64,000 nt of DNA from Gracilariopsis chorda (taxonomy: Eukaryota; Rhodophyta; Florideophyceae; Gracilariales; Gracilariaceae). Numbering within the stretch: position 1 is the first letter of the stretch; the number at the start of each line of letters is the position of its first letter. Positions 32,188 to 43,706 of this stretch are shown here, in pieces. Under the pieces are notes generated by a model. The model ran no database searches and was not told where the DNA came from. It was given only the letters and a program-made list of their open reading frames with translations. The position numbers were made by a program, and so were the translations under genes. Where the stretch lies: positions 124,001 to 188,000 of the forward strand of contig NBIV01000078.1 in NCBI GenBank assembly GCA_003194525.1, given 5' to 3'.

Positions 32188-32931
32188 GTGTTTACAGCGG
32201 CAGAATATGTTGCTCACATGAAGAGCAACACGCTCGATCATTTCTACCGTGATCTCAAGGCGTGTTCAACGGGTAACAAGATCGTTATAGCGATCAGCGA
32301 TATGGATATATATTGCAAACAGATAGAACGAGACGCTCTTAAAAAGGGTGGACATTCGCTTACTGTAATGAGCAAGGAAGCAGTTCAGGACAGCTATGCC
32401 TTTCTTTTCATGGATTAAGGAATTCGTATGCATGATATCCGCGATCAAGAAGAGCTCTCTCACTATATCTGTGATATTTCTTGGGCTGTAGCGAAGCTCC
32501 CGCACTACCGAAAGGAGGCCTTCTTGGAGTCCATGTTGCCGTATAAGAGAAAGAAAGCTGCAAGCGCCGCAGCACCCGTTATTCTATCACGAGAGAACAG
32601 AAACGGGGCTACAAACACCGAAGAAAATTATAGCGAATCCGAGCACGAGGAACGCACATCACTTAAGCATTTTACGAAGAATCCAAGTCATATGTACCTT
32701 ATGTTGCTATCCCTAATACCCGTTGTGTCTAATGCGAAGGCCAAAGCCGTATATGAGAAGTATCCCACGCATCAATGTCTACTAAACGCTCTCCAGAACA
32801 GTGCGAATCAAGATGATCTCCTTTCAGGCATAAAATTTGGTGGAACGAATAGGAGAATTGGACGTCATGTATCGCAGACGGTAGCCAAAGTATACACTTC
32901 CATTGATCCGACGACAGAAATTGTTCGATGA
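32188..32931 (+). pseudogene. EME1: Captured EME1/MMS4-like endonuclease subunit fragment
   Basis: EME1 is the non-catalytic partner of MUS81 in the structure-specific nuclease that cuts branched DNA. The frame contains the ERCC4-type core (GNKIVIAISDMDIYCKQIER, KEAVQDSYAFLFMD, RDQEELSHYICDISWAVAKL). A helix-hairpin-helix follows (LLSLIPVVSNAKAKAVYEKY) and then an EME1-like tail (SGIKFGGTNRRIGRHVSQTV) ending at a natural-looking TGA. The N-terminal part is missing; the fragment joins the STT3 copy directly. One in-frame TAA (32416-32418) interrupts otherwise continuous homology in a single frame. It could be read as a damaged capture; MUS81 itself fits less well, as its catalytic signature is not seen. 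Confidence 0.65.
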
Positions 32932-33290
32932 CAACTGTCCCCGCATATGAAGGGAATCCCAGAACCAGGTTTTTTTGAAGTCCTGCAGACTGGTTTTTAT
33001 CGTCGACAGCGTTTTAAGGCTACTTGTGAAATCCACAGAAACAAAAACCTCCAAGACAGTCTCATCTTCAGTGCTGACAGATCGGCGTTTATCAGTTTGT
33101 CAGTGTACCATGAAGTTCCAGGATATTACAAGCTGCTTACAAGGATGTTGTCTGATTATTTAGGCGTCATTGTTTTCATCTCTACAAACCCATCGTAAAG
33201 CGTGAGAGAAGGCGTTTAATCCATGGAGAAAGACAACAGAGGATCACACCACTTGGAGGATTCCATAATCCCTGATATGGTAAACCATGA
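32932..33290. other. Harbinger cargo between the EME1 and GT25-like copies
   Basis: No recognised coding content; probably 3' flanks of the two converging captured fragments. An open frame at 32947-33198 has no motif. Confidence 0.3.
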
Positions 33291-34313
33291 TCATACGAGG
33301 GGAAGCTTTCGTTTCCCCCGTCCTGTTTTGCAGCTGGCACCGTGCGATATGTTTGTCCGAACAACGGAGTGCTTGTATCTCGGATTCAATGTCCAGATGC
33401 GTTCCTTTCGAGACGCTTGTAGCCGCAATTTGTGGTTGGGCATCTGCCGGCGAAGAAACATGAAATGCCATGGCTTTTGTCTTCCAACGGATTCTTGGTC
33501 AACATTTGTCAGAACCATGGGCAGGCTTTTTAGCAAGCGAGTGGTGGGAAACAGTGTGTCGTCGATCACCAAGATCCGCTGCTTTCCCGTGGCGGCCACA
33601 TGCGCCCAAAGCCTTTCATGAGCTTCAAGGTAAGGTACGTGCTTCCGCATCAGCAATACATCCGATTTCTTCATGAAACGAAGCATTTCCAGAACTGATG
33701 CCGATATTGGAAGTGAAGGGTTTTGAAAAGAGACATGACGGGGCTCATCCTGGTTCCATCTTGTGACTGGTATATCAGCCTTTTGACTAGCTAGAAGTTC
33801 GAACTCTCGAAACTGCTCATTGCATTTTTCGCTAGTGATAACAAATACTTCATCAAATGTCCCGGTGCCTTGGAGATTGACAGACGGGTATCTGTTGCGG
33901 AAGGTGGCATTTCTGATGCTCGTGTATCCTGGTTTGTAGAAGGAGGTACTTGTAGGAGCCACAACGTGATGAGTTCGAACCTGGGCAACGATGTCCATCG
34001 GATGTGGTAGCTCACCCGAAGGCATTATAGCAAACAGTGAATCAGGCAAATGGACAACGCCGGGAAATCGAAACAACCTAATCGTTTCCTCTATCAAGAT
34101 TCAGACCAGAAACGCGTTCAGAGTACAGACAACGCGTTTTCTACGTAACAGGAGAACCCATCTGTACCAAGCATATGGCGGTTTCACTTCATCAACCCGT
34201 ACTTTCAGAGAAGCAGCCGTCTTCCTCCACTGTGTGTAGGCTTCACGTGGCTCGAGGTATGAGTTCATTGGAAGCGGATCCTGGTTGCGCCTTCTGTTCA
34301 TATCCTTTACCAT
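33291..34313 (-). pseudogene. Captured glycosyltransferase-like (GT25 family) fragment
   Basis: On the minus strand an N-terminal part (34313-34104: basic, then a hydrophobic stretch near RRKRVVCTLNAFLV) is followed in the same frame by a TGA at 34103-34101. A 268-codon region follows. It has FDEVFVITSEKCNEQFREFE, YLEAHERLWAHVAATGKQ and RILVIDDTLFPTTRLL. The combination of a strand-loop opening with Arg, the H-x2-L/W helix and a hydrophobic strand ending in an acidic pair resembles GT25 (LPS or procollagen galactosyltransferase family), where the usual motif is LEDD; here it is IDDT. A type II membrane anchor at the N terminus would suit a Golgi enzyme. The assignment is tentative. Confidence 0.4.
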
Positions 34314-34549
34314 TGTATTGCACCTTGCTGTTTTCGAATAACCTGATTCCTGTTGGCGTAGCCACTTGGGGTAAAGCTAATGAAGCGGCTAGTAGAAAGA
34401 TGTTTGCACTCCTATAATAAAATGAACAAGGACTTCAATTGATATTGGCATTGAGTTTCACCAGCAACCCTTTTGCGATGTGGATTAAAACCTTTTAACG
34501 TCCCATGATGTAGCCTGTGACATTAATTTACTTTTCTTTGTCAATCTAC

Positions 34550-37500
34550 TCAAACAACTCCTTTCGATTTCAATTCACTCAACAGAGAACACAAGAGACG
34601 ATGTGAAGGCCGTATCGTACGCTCTAGCGGAGCACTTTCTTTCTGAGCTGCTGCAAGATCTTCGCTGAGAAGCAAGTGTCGACTGACTCCTTTTTCTCTC
34701 AGGCGAACTTGATTAACAATCAATCTGGCGTTCTGAACCCGGATGTGATGCTTGCGTTCCTGCTTGGCGGCTGAGTTGAGTAGATTGTTGATCCTTTCAA
34801 GTCGTTTTAGAGCATTCTCATTTTTCCTCACCAATTTTTCTCCGTCGACATCCTACGATAACTGGTACAAGACAGAAACCGCAGCCTCGAGGATGCCCTC
34901 GCGATTTCTATAGAACTGCGCACAGGTAAAGATCACATCGATGCAATCCTCAACTGAAGTAACATCCACCACACGGTCTTGTACTTCACAGAAGTCACGA
35001 ATGATAGTTATCCCTCTATCAATAAGGCGAATATGCGTAGAAGTTCGATGCAGGTGTCTCAACACCACTAGAATAGTTCTAATGATGTTTTGACAAAGCA
35101 TGCTATGACGTTCGGATGTTCTGTGTTCTAAAGAATCGGACATACAACGAGAAGGTGATGCTGTTGCTGTCGATATTCTCCGGATGAGAGCATGAACCTT
35201 GCTCATGTAACTGGAATTACTCATTACGTCGTCAACAGACTTCCTCGAGGAAGTAATATTGAAATAACTCAGTTCAACTGAAAGATTTTCCAAGTTACTG
35301 GCATCTTCGGGGGGGGCGTTAAGCCGCACTTTTTGATCGTTACTTTGTGGACTGGATTTAGTCTGCTCAACATAATCCTTTCTTTGTAATGCCTGCAGGG
35401 ATGTGAGTCCAGAATTGACGGATAATCCAGATTTCCCGGTAGTCTCTTTCACAGGAGGCGGTGTATCAACATGCACATTGACGGATGCGAGAACGGGAGT
35501 TGCAAACCTCTGCGGAGAAAAACGCCTGGCTTGATACTGCACGGACGAAGACCAACAGTTAGCCAGAAACTCAGAAGATTCTTGGTTTTCTTCCCCGACA
35601 TTGTCCAGAGATCGCCTTGTTTGAACATTACCGGAAACTGCATCTCCTTGCGCGGCATACTTTCTCTTACATCTTACGGTTATGTCCTGGGCGGACGTAG
35701 TTGACTTTGCAGCATACATATCTGTGCAGAACTCCACCTGCTCTTCATTGATGACATACTCTTCCGGTAATCATTCTTTCCAGGAATGCTTTGATATATT
35801 TCTTCTTCCGCCTGGTCTTTTTGATGATCCTCTTCGCCCTTCAGTCGCTGATAACTATTGATTAAATCCTCTACATCGATTATTCTTTGTCCACACTCTT
35901 CGCGTGATTCACTACGCAACAAAAGTTTCATGCGCTCTTTGTCCTCTGTATTGTGAAGCGTCAAGAGTCGGGTGTCAATTTCTGCCTCAAGTAGTTCAAA
36001 GACCCTATTGCTTTTTTTCTGATAAGAAACCTTCAATGCCATGATTTCTGAATCAAGCCTCCGCTCCTCTTCTCCAATTCGAGTTCGTTCAAGGTTAAAG
36101 ATCCACATTCGCTTCTTGAACTCTTGGTCTAGGTCACGCACTGCTTCATTTCTCTCGATTTGCCCTTCCTCTCTACGTTTCAATCGCTCTTTCATATGAC
36201 GCGTGAACTTCGGTTCTGCTAAGAAACATACCGATGAAAGTACGGTGCCCATCAGCGCTTTCAGTTGTACTTCGGACTTCTGATGTTCTTTCTGTAAAGT
36301 AGATTCGACATCCTCTATGTCACTCCGAAGTACTCCATCTTTCTCCTTCATGAGACATGATACATGTCCAAGTTTGGCGTATTATTGTTCGGCGTCACAC
36401 ACCAGAAAGGATATTTCAGAGCCGATTAGGTTATCTTCGTCAACTATTACACTAGTACGCCGGAATTCAACTGAGTTGGAATGTGGCATCTCCAGAGTTC
36501 TGTATCGTGTTTCTACTGCCCGATGAGACGTCTCTAGTTTGTCTGTTTCTAACTTGAGCCATTTTAGAGCAACCAGGTCAGCTTTCTCCAGCTCGCTGAA
36601 ACGCAAGTCTAGTCCTAGACGTCCTTCCACGTCGTACTCGTGACTGGATTGCAATTCGTGTATCAAACTCATGTATGCGTTCTCAGCTGATCTTAGAGCA
36701 GTTTCGGTGATCTGTGATTCTTCAACATGATTCTTAGAACTGTCAAGGTCAAACAAGTTTCCATATTTGATTGGATTTGTTTCACCATCGTCGTCCGTAG
36801 TACTCTTGTCAGGGAGTTTTGGAAAGAGCTCGGCTACCGCCTCTTGTTGATTCTGATGATCTGAGCCATGAATGGGGGGTTCTAAGCCATCACTGTCATC
36901 TTCAAGGCTAGATTGAGCTTTGAATTCGTCAGAAACACATGACACAAACGTTAATCCGGCTCAAAATCCTTCATTATCTCCTGGTACATCAACTTGTGAG
37001 TTTTCTATCTCGCTAATTGATGTCTGCTCCTCCAGTGACACTTGTTCACCATCTGCATTTGTGTTGACGGATCTCAATACATCTTCACTATCAGTAATGT
37101 TGGCAATGACGTTTGGTGCGTCTCTAACACATGACTCACAATCTGTGGCCGGCGAAAGTGTAATCTTCGTCTCTCACGGTACCTCTTGTGTATTGTCGCT
37201 GTCATGGCTACTCTCGCTACTTGTTGAAGAGGACAGCTCCTGTTCTACATCTTCGCAAACCTGTAGAGAATCGGAGGTTTCCAAACTGTCGTGAATAACT
37301 TCCAAAGATCTGCCTTCTAAGAGGCTGGTTTCATCTCCAGATTCATCAGTAGACTGAACTGTTCCCGTGGCATCATTCGAGGGAGTGCTGCTCCTTGTGC
37401 TGCTTGCAGACTGGCCGATACTTTATGAAATTCGTGAGACTTGGGCATGATGCGGATGGGAAAGTGAAGGAGTCTTCGGTAATGCAGCCTCAGCACCATG

Positions 37501-37750
37501 AACCGATTGTGCTGCAACCTCCAACATATGTTCTGTTGCAATAGAAGCAGCGGCACTGAAGGAAAAGTTGGCTTTCTTGATGTGGTGGCCAAAGCGCAGT
37601 ACCTCAGCGTTGAATGCGGTGCCCCTGTAAAAGCGCAGCACAGCTGCGTATTGTGCAATGAGGACATCTGATGAGGCAAAGTTTTGAGTTGGGAAATAGG
37701 ATGCAGATGAAGAAAGATCACCAAGCTCGTGGTTTAGCCAAGCAGGTAGG
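34550..37750 (-). pseudogene. Captured long coiled-coil / ARM-like host gene
   Basis: About 3.2 kb of minus-strand coding sequence in one frame down to a single frame change near 35755. It has an N-terminal helical region (LIAQYAAVLRFYRGTAFNAE), an acidic Ser-rich linker, a charged coiled coil (about 36.3-35.8 kb), a disordered segment, and a helical C-terminal part (RTILVVLRHLHRTSTHIRLI, VEDCIDVIFTCAQFYRNREG) then KRLERINNLLNS. The C-terminal helices recall the armadillo-like end of ASPM-type spindle proteins, but this is not a firm assignment. In-frame stops are at 37423-37425 (TAA), 37175-37177 (TGA), 36967-36969 (TGA), 36382-36384 (TAA) and 34853-34855 (TAG). Each is one C-to-T change from CAA, CGA or CAG. 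Confidence 0.55.
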
Positions 37751-37777
37751 TCGATATATCGGTGTGTCCTTATATGG

Positions 37778-38919
37778 TCATATATTGCAATACAACTCAA
37801 ACTCTGGTGCCTCACAATCAAAATACTGGCTAACCTGTCCTCCTTTTTCAATACAGGTCTTGAAGCTCAGCAGCAATGCGGACGCAATATACAAAAGAGC
37901 GACCGGAAATCGGCGAACGCAAAGCAGACGTGAGACACCGTTTCGAACCCACATTTGTTTTAGATCTTTTTAGTTCCATTCCACTGCAGTTCGAATTGCA
38001 TTCATTGAACAGTTGTACTCAAGCTGTATGGCAGTAGCGCAACTTCTCTGAAAAGAAGTCTGTAACCATGGTCGCAGCACGTACGCAGGATCCCCGTAAA
38101 TATAGTACTGCAATCCATTCACAATCATACACCTTTCCATAACGGCTTCGATCCTGCTTCCTCTCAGGAGTGTAAGATCGTGTCGGCGTCCTACTTCAGG
38201 GCCAAACATATGAAAAACAGGCCATCAGGGGTAGAAATGGTCTGATACTTCAAACAATGCTGCCGCGTGTGCCCGGAAAAACAAGATCTTTGGTTGCTCC
38301 CCTCTCCTCCTGGACGACATATACTTACCTTTGTGCAGTCAATGAACCCTACACATTTTTCTAAAGGGGCTCCACGTCTTTGAATTGCGTCTGCGTAAAT
38401 TGCCGCACGAGATGTCAGACGCTGCTGCTGCAAAGTGGTTACCAGTCTACCTTTTAGGTTTACAAATCGCTCAACTGCTTCCCAGAATACTTCACTGATG
38501 TGTGTTAATCTCATCCCAAATATTAACTCCATATCATACCATGTATGAGCAGAAGACAATCGTTTCAAGACAATACAGCAGGCTGTAATTGAGTCACAAT
38601 AGTAGCGATTGCGATTTGTATGAGGCAGATCCCACCCAATAACCACAGAAATTCTACCAATATCGTTACGGCGAAATCTGTAGTCATGTAGACACTGTTC
38701 GTGAGAGAAGATGTTAAGGTTGAAATTGTGATTTCGAATGCGGTAGCATCGAGGTTCAAGGTTTTGAAGATCATATTTTGCAACTTGCACTCGACACCAA
38801 AGTGCTAGCATCAATAATGGTTCGGCTTCAGAATTAAGAGCTAGTTGAAACAGCGTTTTGCGTCGTAAAAAACGAGAACGAGCACGCCCAATTGAGTAGT
38901 CTTCTTGGCGGACCATCAT
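37778..38919 (-). pseudogene. PIF/Harbinger DDE transposase (DDE_Tnp_4), damaged
   Basis: Starts at ATG 38917-38919 (MMVRQEDYSIGRARSRFLRR). Signature parts are the N-terminal helical domain, HTWYDMELIFGM with HISEVFWEAVERF, then the catalytic region GFIDCTKVSICRPGGEGSNQ, GRRHDLTLLRGS, YYIYGDPAYVLRPWL (second Asp) and MNAIRTAVEW (Glu). The C-terminal part KDLKQMW ... ASALLLSFKTC ends at a TGA at 37780-37778. Damage seen is a one-base frame change at a T run near 38200 and an in-frame TAA just after the catalytic-Glu motif. With only two lesions it died comparatively recently. Its 3' end nearly abuts the captured coiled-coil gene. Confidence 0.78.
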
Positions 38920-39052
38920 GTAAAAGTGCAATGGAATCTTGGCCCATGTTCCAAACTGGGTGGTTTGTGGACAACCGCATGATGCGTATCCTACGAATTA
39001 TACCATAAGTTATTTTGCGTAAGGTGCAAACACAGTGTTTTGTTCCGCAAAA

Positions 39053-39110
39053 TCTCGTAGCGTTCGTGTAAGTTGTGGCTAGGAGATTTGATACGAGATT
39101 TTCTACGGCG
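39053..39110. repeat. Harbinger right terminal repeat and TCTCGTA motifs
   Basis: TCTCGTA at 39053-39059 and its reverse at 39092-39098 lie within the last 58 bases; the terminal CGCCGTAG repeat ends at 39110 and is followed by TTA. Confidence 0.65.
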
Positions 39111-39536
39111 TTAATCCTCTAGTGCCAAAACATATTGGCTACTTCTGTGAGTTTCTAAATTTGTGAAAGGAATGAGTTAAAAGCGCAGAGCTGTGTTACC
39201 CACAATGGTGCCGTCAGGACAATAATACAGAAGGTGCAGTACCTTTGGTACCTTCGCTTGTGGCGGACGGTGATTCCTGTTGCTCACGCTTCCACAACCC
39301 GACATTGACGCGTGCAAGGTTGTCATGTTGCTGGTAGGGAGCGTGTAAGCTGTCATAGCGATTGCACTTGCAAACTTCATTCGCAATGTTTCAGCTTTTA
39401 CTTCACTGACGGCCGCAACAAAAGAACTGTCTTCGTAAACTTGATGTAGAGTCTCTGGGAGCAACTTGTGGCCATGTGATTGCATGGTTTTATTGCTCAA
39501 GTTTCTTTTTTCATGATTAACAAAGTAAGAGCAATT
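39111..39536. other. Flank between the Harbinger element and a short piggyBac-type element
   Basis: A 102-codon minus-strand frame from an ATG at 39485 to 39177 is open but has no known motif; it may be a host exon or chance. Confidence 0.25.
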
Positions 39537-39912
39537 CTAGTGTCTATCGGACCGCTGACCTCATATAAGGTCAAAACAATCAACTTTACGTTTAAATTTA
39601 GTTATTTTGATCGAAATTTTTTGCCTTTTGTAGTCTGTATAAGTTATGCAACATGTTTTTGTATAGAAAAAAATCTAAGCTTCTGTTGTTTATGCTAGGT
39701 AAGACGCAGAAACATAAGACAACCAGATGGTTTGATAGAGGCGTGCATGTTAAATATGACTAGTTTACTACAGAGCTTCAGAAAACTGGCTTTTTTGATA
39801 TCAAAATCGTACTTTTGATTCAAACACACCGTTCCTGAAGCGTGTATAAAAGTTTCAAAACCTTCAAAAAATAACCATTTAGCAACATTACATCCAGGCC
39901 GATGAAAACTAG
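39537..39912. mobile_element. 376-bp non-autonomous piggyBac-related element
   Basis: Bounded by CTAG at 39537-39540 and 39909-39912. Inward-reading ends are TGTCTATCGGACC and TTTTCATCGGCCT; the first is followed by the family palindrome GACCTCATATAAGGTC. Its interior matches 12371-12714 in reverse orientation. No coding capacity is seen. As an uninterrupted copy it defines the family's ends. Confidence 0.75.
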
Positions 39913-41177
39913 CAAAGAGCAATATTTCCAAAAAATTTTAGAATATCGCGCGTTTGGCATCCCTACGAGGGTTTTTATTGCCATTTCTCGGCGCCATATC
40001 CGCTTTGTGATTTCTTTTCTCATTTAAAAACGAGTAAAATATAAAATTGAACGTGGAAACCGTGCTTTGAAATTTGAATGGGTTTGGAGGACTTGATTGA
40101 CCTATCAGAGCTCTGTTTTTACATCAAACAGATTTCTGGCTGGTGAAATGAGCGGAAAACCAGTCTTGGCGCCAACAAAAAGCATTTTCTGCTACAACCT
40201 CTATCTGTTCACAACTTGAAATATTGTACCTTCAGTCGTGAGAGCGATCGAGCAGACGCAAGGCGATCGAACGGCGTCGTTCGAATATGTTGGCTCTGAA
40301 TCTTTGTACCTCATACAGGGCGCTTGGTTGAGTGCTGAATTAATTGGTTAGCGTTTCTTGTATTTGTATTGGCTCGTAATCGTATTCAAGCATATTGCAC
40401 TCGAGTAGTAGATTTGCACATTATTTGGGATGCTAAATTGAGTGTTATTTTCAAAACAAGTGTCTATAACATAGAGCACTGGTAGAATTGATCTAACCAG
40501 TGCTCTTATGTCAACTTTTCGCGTCAGAAACGGTTGTGTCTGTTGTAGTCTGCGGTCACGCAGAAGGAAGAGGCGGTAAAGTCAGCGGGGAAAAAGTGTC
40601 CCCTTCCCCCTTGCCTCTTCTCTCTTTGCCGAGGACCGCACGACGCGAAGTTTATTAGGGCAGTCACCACTTGGAGATTGCGACACGTATTCGTATATAA
40701 CAAGTATGCCACTGTAACTCCAACCGGCTTTTCTGTGGCGTGTAGTTGTTACCCTTCCAGTTCGTACTGTTGGTAACGGATTGATCTTTTCACATCATTG
40801 CTGCTGTTTGTGAGCATTGCAGCTCTCCCCCGGCAGCTGTGCTTCTATTTTACAGCGCAAATTATAAGCTGCGTTTTGCTTGCAACGTGTGGCACGCGTC
40901 ACTTAAGCCTCGCGCAAGGCCTGTCGGCCTCAACACGTACAACACCATGGGCGCGCGCGCAAAGTGTAGCTAGCTACAGGTGAACACTGTATTTAGTGTG
41001 GTTTCAAAATTAGTGTAGGGACGCGATTATTGTGGACCACACTAATATGTGTGTGTCATCTCTTTGTCGCAACATAATTAGTGTGGGCGAGTCTATTGGG
41101 CGCCAAAGCAGAGCAATTCGAAAAGCTTGTGCTTCGAGCAATATCTTGATCATCACTGCTAAGTAAGGCTACACAAA
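39913..41177. other. Intergenic leading into the pogo-like transposase gene
   Basis: AT-rich; short frames only. Several TTAGTGTGG-type motifs (about 40990-41095) cluster just before the transposase frame and may be part of that element's terminal region. Its exact left boundary was not resolved. Confidence 0.35.
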
Positions 41178-42300
41178 ATGACACTTTACGCCTCCCCTCT
41201 TTTGAGTGCTTTTACGAGTAGAGCATCGTCTTCAACCGATATGCTACCCAAAAATGAGGCTCAATTATCAGCGCAAACCACTCGAACAGATTTCCAAACT
41301 GAAAACCAACCTCCAACCGGAGGAAACAACACAACCAACATACAGTCTAAGAGACGTGCACCGCAAGTTGTGCTAAACATTTCACAATGAGAAATTATTA
41401 TTCGCTGGATGTGTAACAATGGGCAAACCCATGGCCATAAGCATCTTTTCTCACGGACAGTTAGACACTTTTCGCTCTTGTTCCAAGCAAACTACAAAGC
41501 AAACATCCAAAGAGCCGGTCGATACTGGGCTCAGCGCAGCACTGTCCAACAAAATACAGAGAAACGTAGCATTATCTAGTTCGTTAAAGCCACTAAGGAT
41601 GGCGTACGCAGACACAATTCTAACGCCAGATGCGAAAGAGGGCGAAAAATGTAAGCATGGGTCATTGCATTGCAGGCAGACCTGCTAGAAGACTTCAACC
41701 GGATGAGGAAAGCCAGAGTTAATTTCAACGCCCGTGTATTGCGACGTCTGGCGCTCGATCTTGTCGCAAAGAAGACGACCGGAGATTATCATGCGCACAT
41801 GATTGACCCGAAAAGCAATGAAATCGTCAACACCCGCATACCCAGTAGATGGGAACAATCGTTCATGCAGCGTTCTCACATCGTAGTAGAGCAAAGTGTT
41901 GAAAACGTATGGTATCCCCAGCAAAACAGGAGCAAATCGAAAGAGAGGTAGCCTATCACTTAGGTCAACTTGCGCGAGAATTTCGATCCAACCAAATTCA
42001 GAAAGAAGACGTGTGCAATGCAGACGAAACACATTTCTGTATAAACATAGACAATCATAAAACACTTGCGTTAGTTGAGGACAGAAGTGTGCGATATGCT
42101 GACGTTGTCTCCGGTGATGATGGCATGAAAATGATGGTGTTAGTATCTGGTTGACCGCAGGCTCGTCTGGAAATTCCCATGATGATATTCAAGAACATCG
42201 ACAAAAATTATGCTATACGAGGACTTCCAGATGATGTACCTGGTGTAGTGTACCGAACAGGTCCAAATGCATGGATTGATAAGAGAGTGTTTCTCCAGGG

Positions 42301-42826
42301 TGTAGTAGAATACTACCCCATTTGGCTAACTGGGGTAGTAGTCTACTAGGGGTTAGTAGCGGCAGAGAGCCCACCATTGGGGTGACAATTCGCTGGGGCT
42401 ACTAGTGACGCGGGCACCAACTGGCAGCGAGGCACAATGGGCGGGCGCTATCTCAAGTCCCTACAGATCGAGAGAATAGTAGCAATGACTTGGGGGCCTT
42501 TAGAGTTCTACTGGCTGCATACGGCGGCAAGAAGACGGTGAGGGTGCTTGCCTTTACTCTTTGGAAATCAGCGGCACTCGACCCAACCTATATAGCTGGC
42601 GAGGCGCTCTGACCTCCGGAAACTATCCTAAAACACTAAATAAAAATAGGTACATATTAAAACTTGAGGCCACAGAGCCTTGGCATTCTCACAGTTCCCT
42701 GGTATCCCCTGCCTCGGCACCCAGCTTGGCCACGTGAGATATTTAGAGCAGCAATGGTCTGACCTCTGCCAGCCCAGACCTTTGGTTACCTCACCACTCC
42801 ACATGCCCGATGGTCGTTCTCCTACA
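42301..42826 (-). repeat. Outer Gypsy LTR (3' LTR by orientation)
   Basis: 526 bp, TGTAGTAGAATAC ... CTCCTACA, so its ends are short inverted repeats (TGTAG/CTACA). Confidence 0.85.
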
Positions 42827-42990
42827 GACTTCCTTCCTTAAGATCCGACGCCCCATCCAATTCCTTTCCCATCGAACGTTCTCCTTGTATTTGCATTCCC
42901 ACTGGTCGCGTCAGCGAATGAGGAGTTTTCTCTGAAACGCACCACTGTGGCATGTCCTTCAAACCCAAGGCGAAATTTTTGGCCTTCTAA

Positions 42991-43706
42991 GGCCGGCCGG
43001 AGGCTATGTCAAATTTCCCGCAACGTCATTGCTAGTTCCAGACGTGGCCGACTCCATACGACCTCTTTGGAGGGCTGGAGATAGAGCACCGTGCCCATTG
43101 GTCACCCCTGAATTCGTCCTTCTTAGGTAGAGCTCATCCTCAACGTCGATGCCGTCACATCTTCCCTATGAACCGCTTTCATGACCTCCTTGGGGCCCTC
43201 TGTCCATGTAGTGCAAGGGCACACTACTGGTCGGTTCACACAATCCAGCCACCAAGCCAAGTGATGGAAATTAGTGCACAACCATCTGGACCGCTCACTG
43301 CCATAATCCAAGTACCAATGGAGCTCATGGAACCAAAGCGGAATGACTTGGCCTGCCAGGGCCGGCCGGAGGCCATGCAAAATTCTCCTTCACACACGCC
43401 CAGAATATGCAGGGAATGAGCCCCCATGGTCATGGACGGCTGTAGAGTGCGCCACAGAAAGAACCTAAACCATTACATCGGTCTTGATTTCTGCCATGAA
43501 CCTTCTTTGCCCTCTGGAAAAAGCAGGCCAAAGGCCCAGGTACCGTGCATGGTGGTCAGCCACATTCCCATTTTGTGCTCTCAAAAGCCAGTCGGTCCAG
43601 CAGAACAGAGCGCGCACCAAAGGGACGAAACTCTGCACCAACAATGTGACCAATGGAACACAATTCTCCAATGTGGAAGCACTCGACCCGCAAGGGTCGG
43701 CCGGAG
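42991..43706. repeat. Three degenerate ~350-bp repeats in the outer Gypsy 3' region
   Basis: The motif GGCCGGCCGGAGGCNATG recurs at about 42991, 43360 and 43695 with similar downstream sequence (CAAAATTC/TCGGAATTTC). This part of the element, between chromodomain and 3' LTR, is about 2.6 kb long and shows no gene. Confidence 0.55.

Larger units (their letters stand above)
29351..39110. mobile_element. 9.76-kb PIF/Harbinger element carrying host-gene copies
   Basis: The ends are inverted repeats: CGCCGTACAAATTCTCGTAC at 29351-29370, and on the other strand CGCCGTAGAAAATCTCGTAT from 39110 (17 of 20 match). Both sides are flanked by TTA (29348-29350 and 39111-39113), the 3-bp T(A/T)A target duplication typical of PIF/Harbinger. 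A Myb/SANT-like gene starts about 190 bases inside the left end and a Harbinger DDE transposase gene about 190 bases inside the right end; both read inwards. Between these two genes (30.5-37.75 kb) lie decayed copies of at least four unrelated host genes. Usual Harbinger elements are about 3-5 kb, so the extra length is cargo. Both transposon genes are broken, so this copy is not autonomous now. Confidence 0.8.

Noticed and set aside
29538-38919. Reassigned stop codons or selenocysteine as an explanation for single in-frame stops in several genes
   Set aside because: TAA, TAG and TGA all occur as interruptions, while intact host genes in the window end normally at such codons. Decay of captured copies is simpler.
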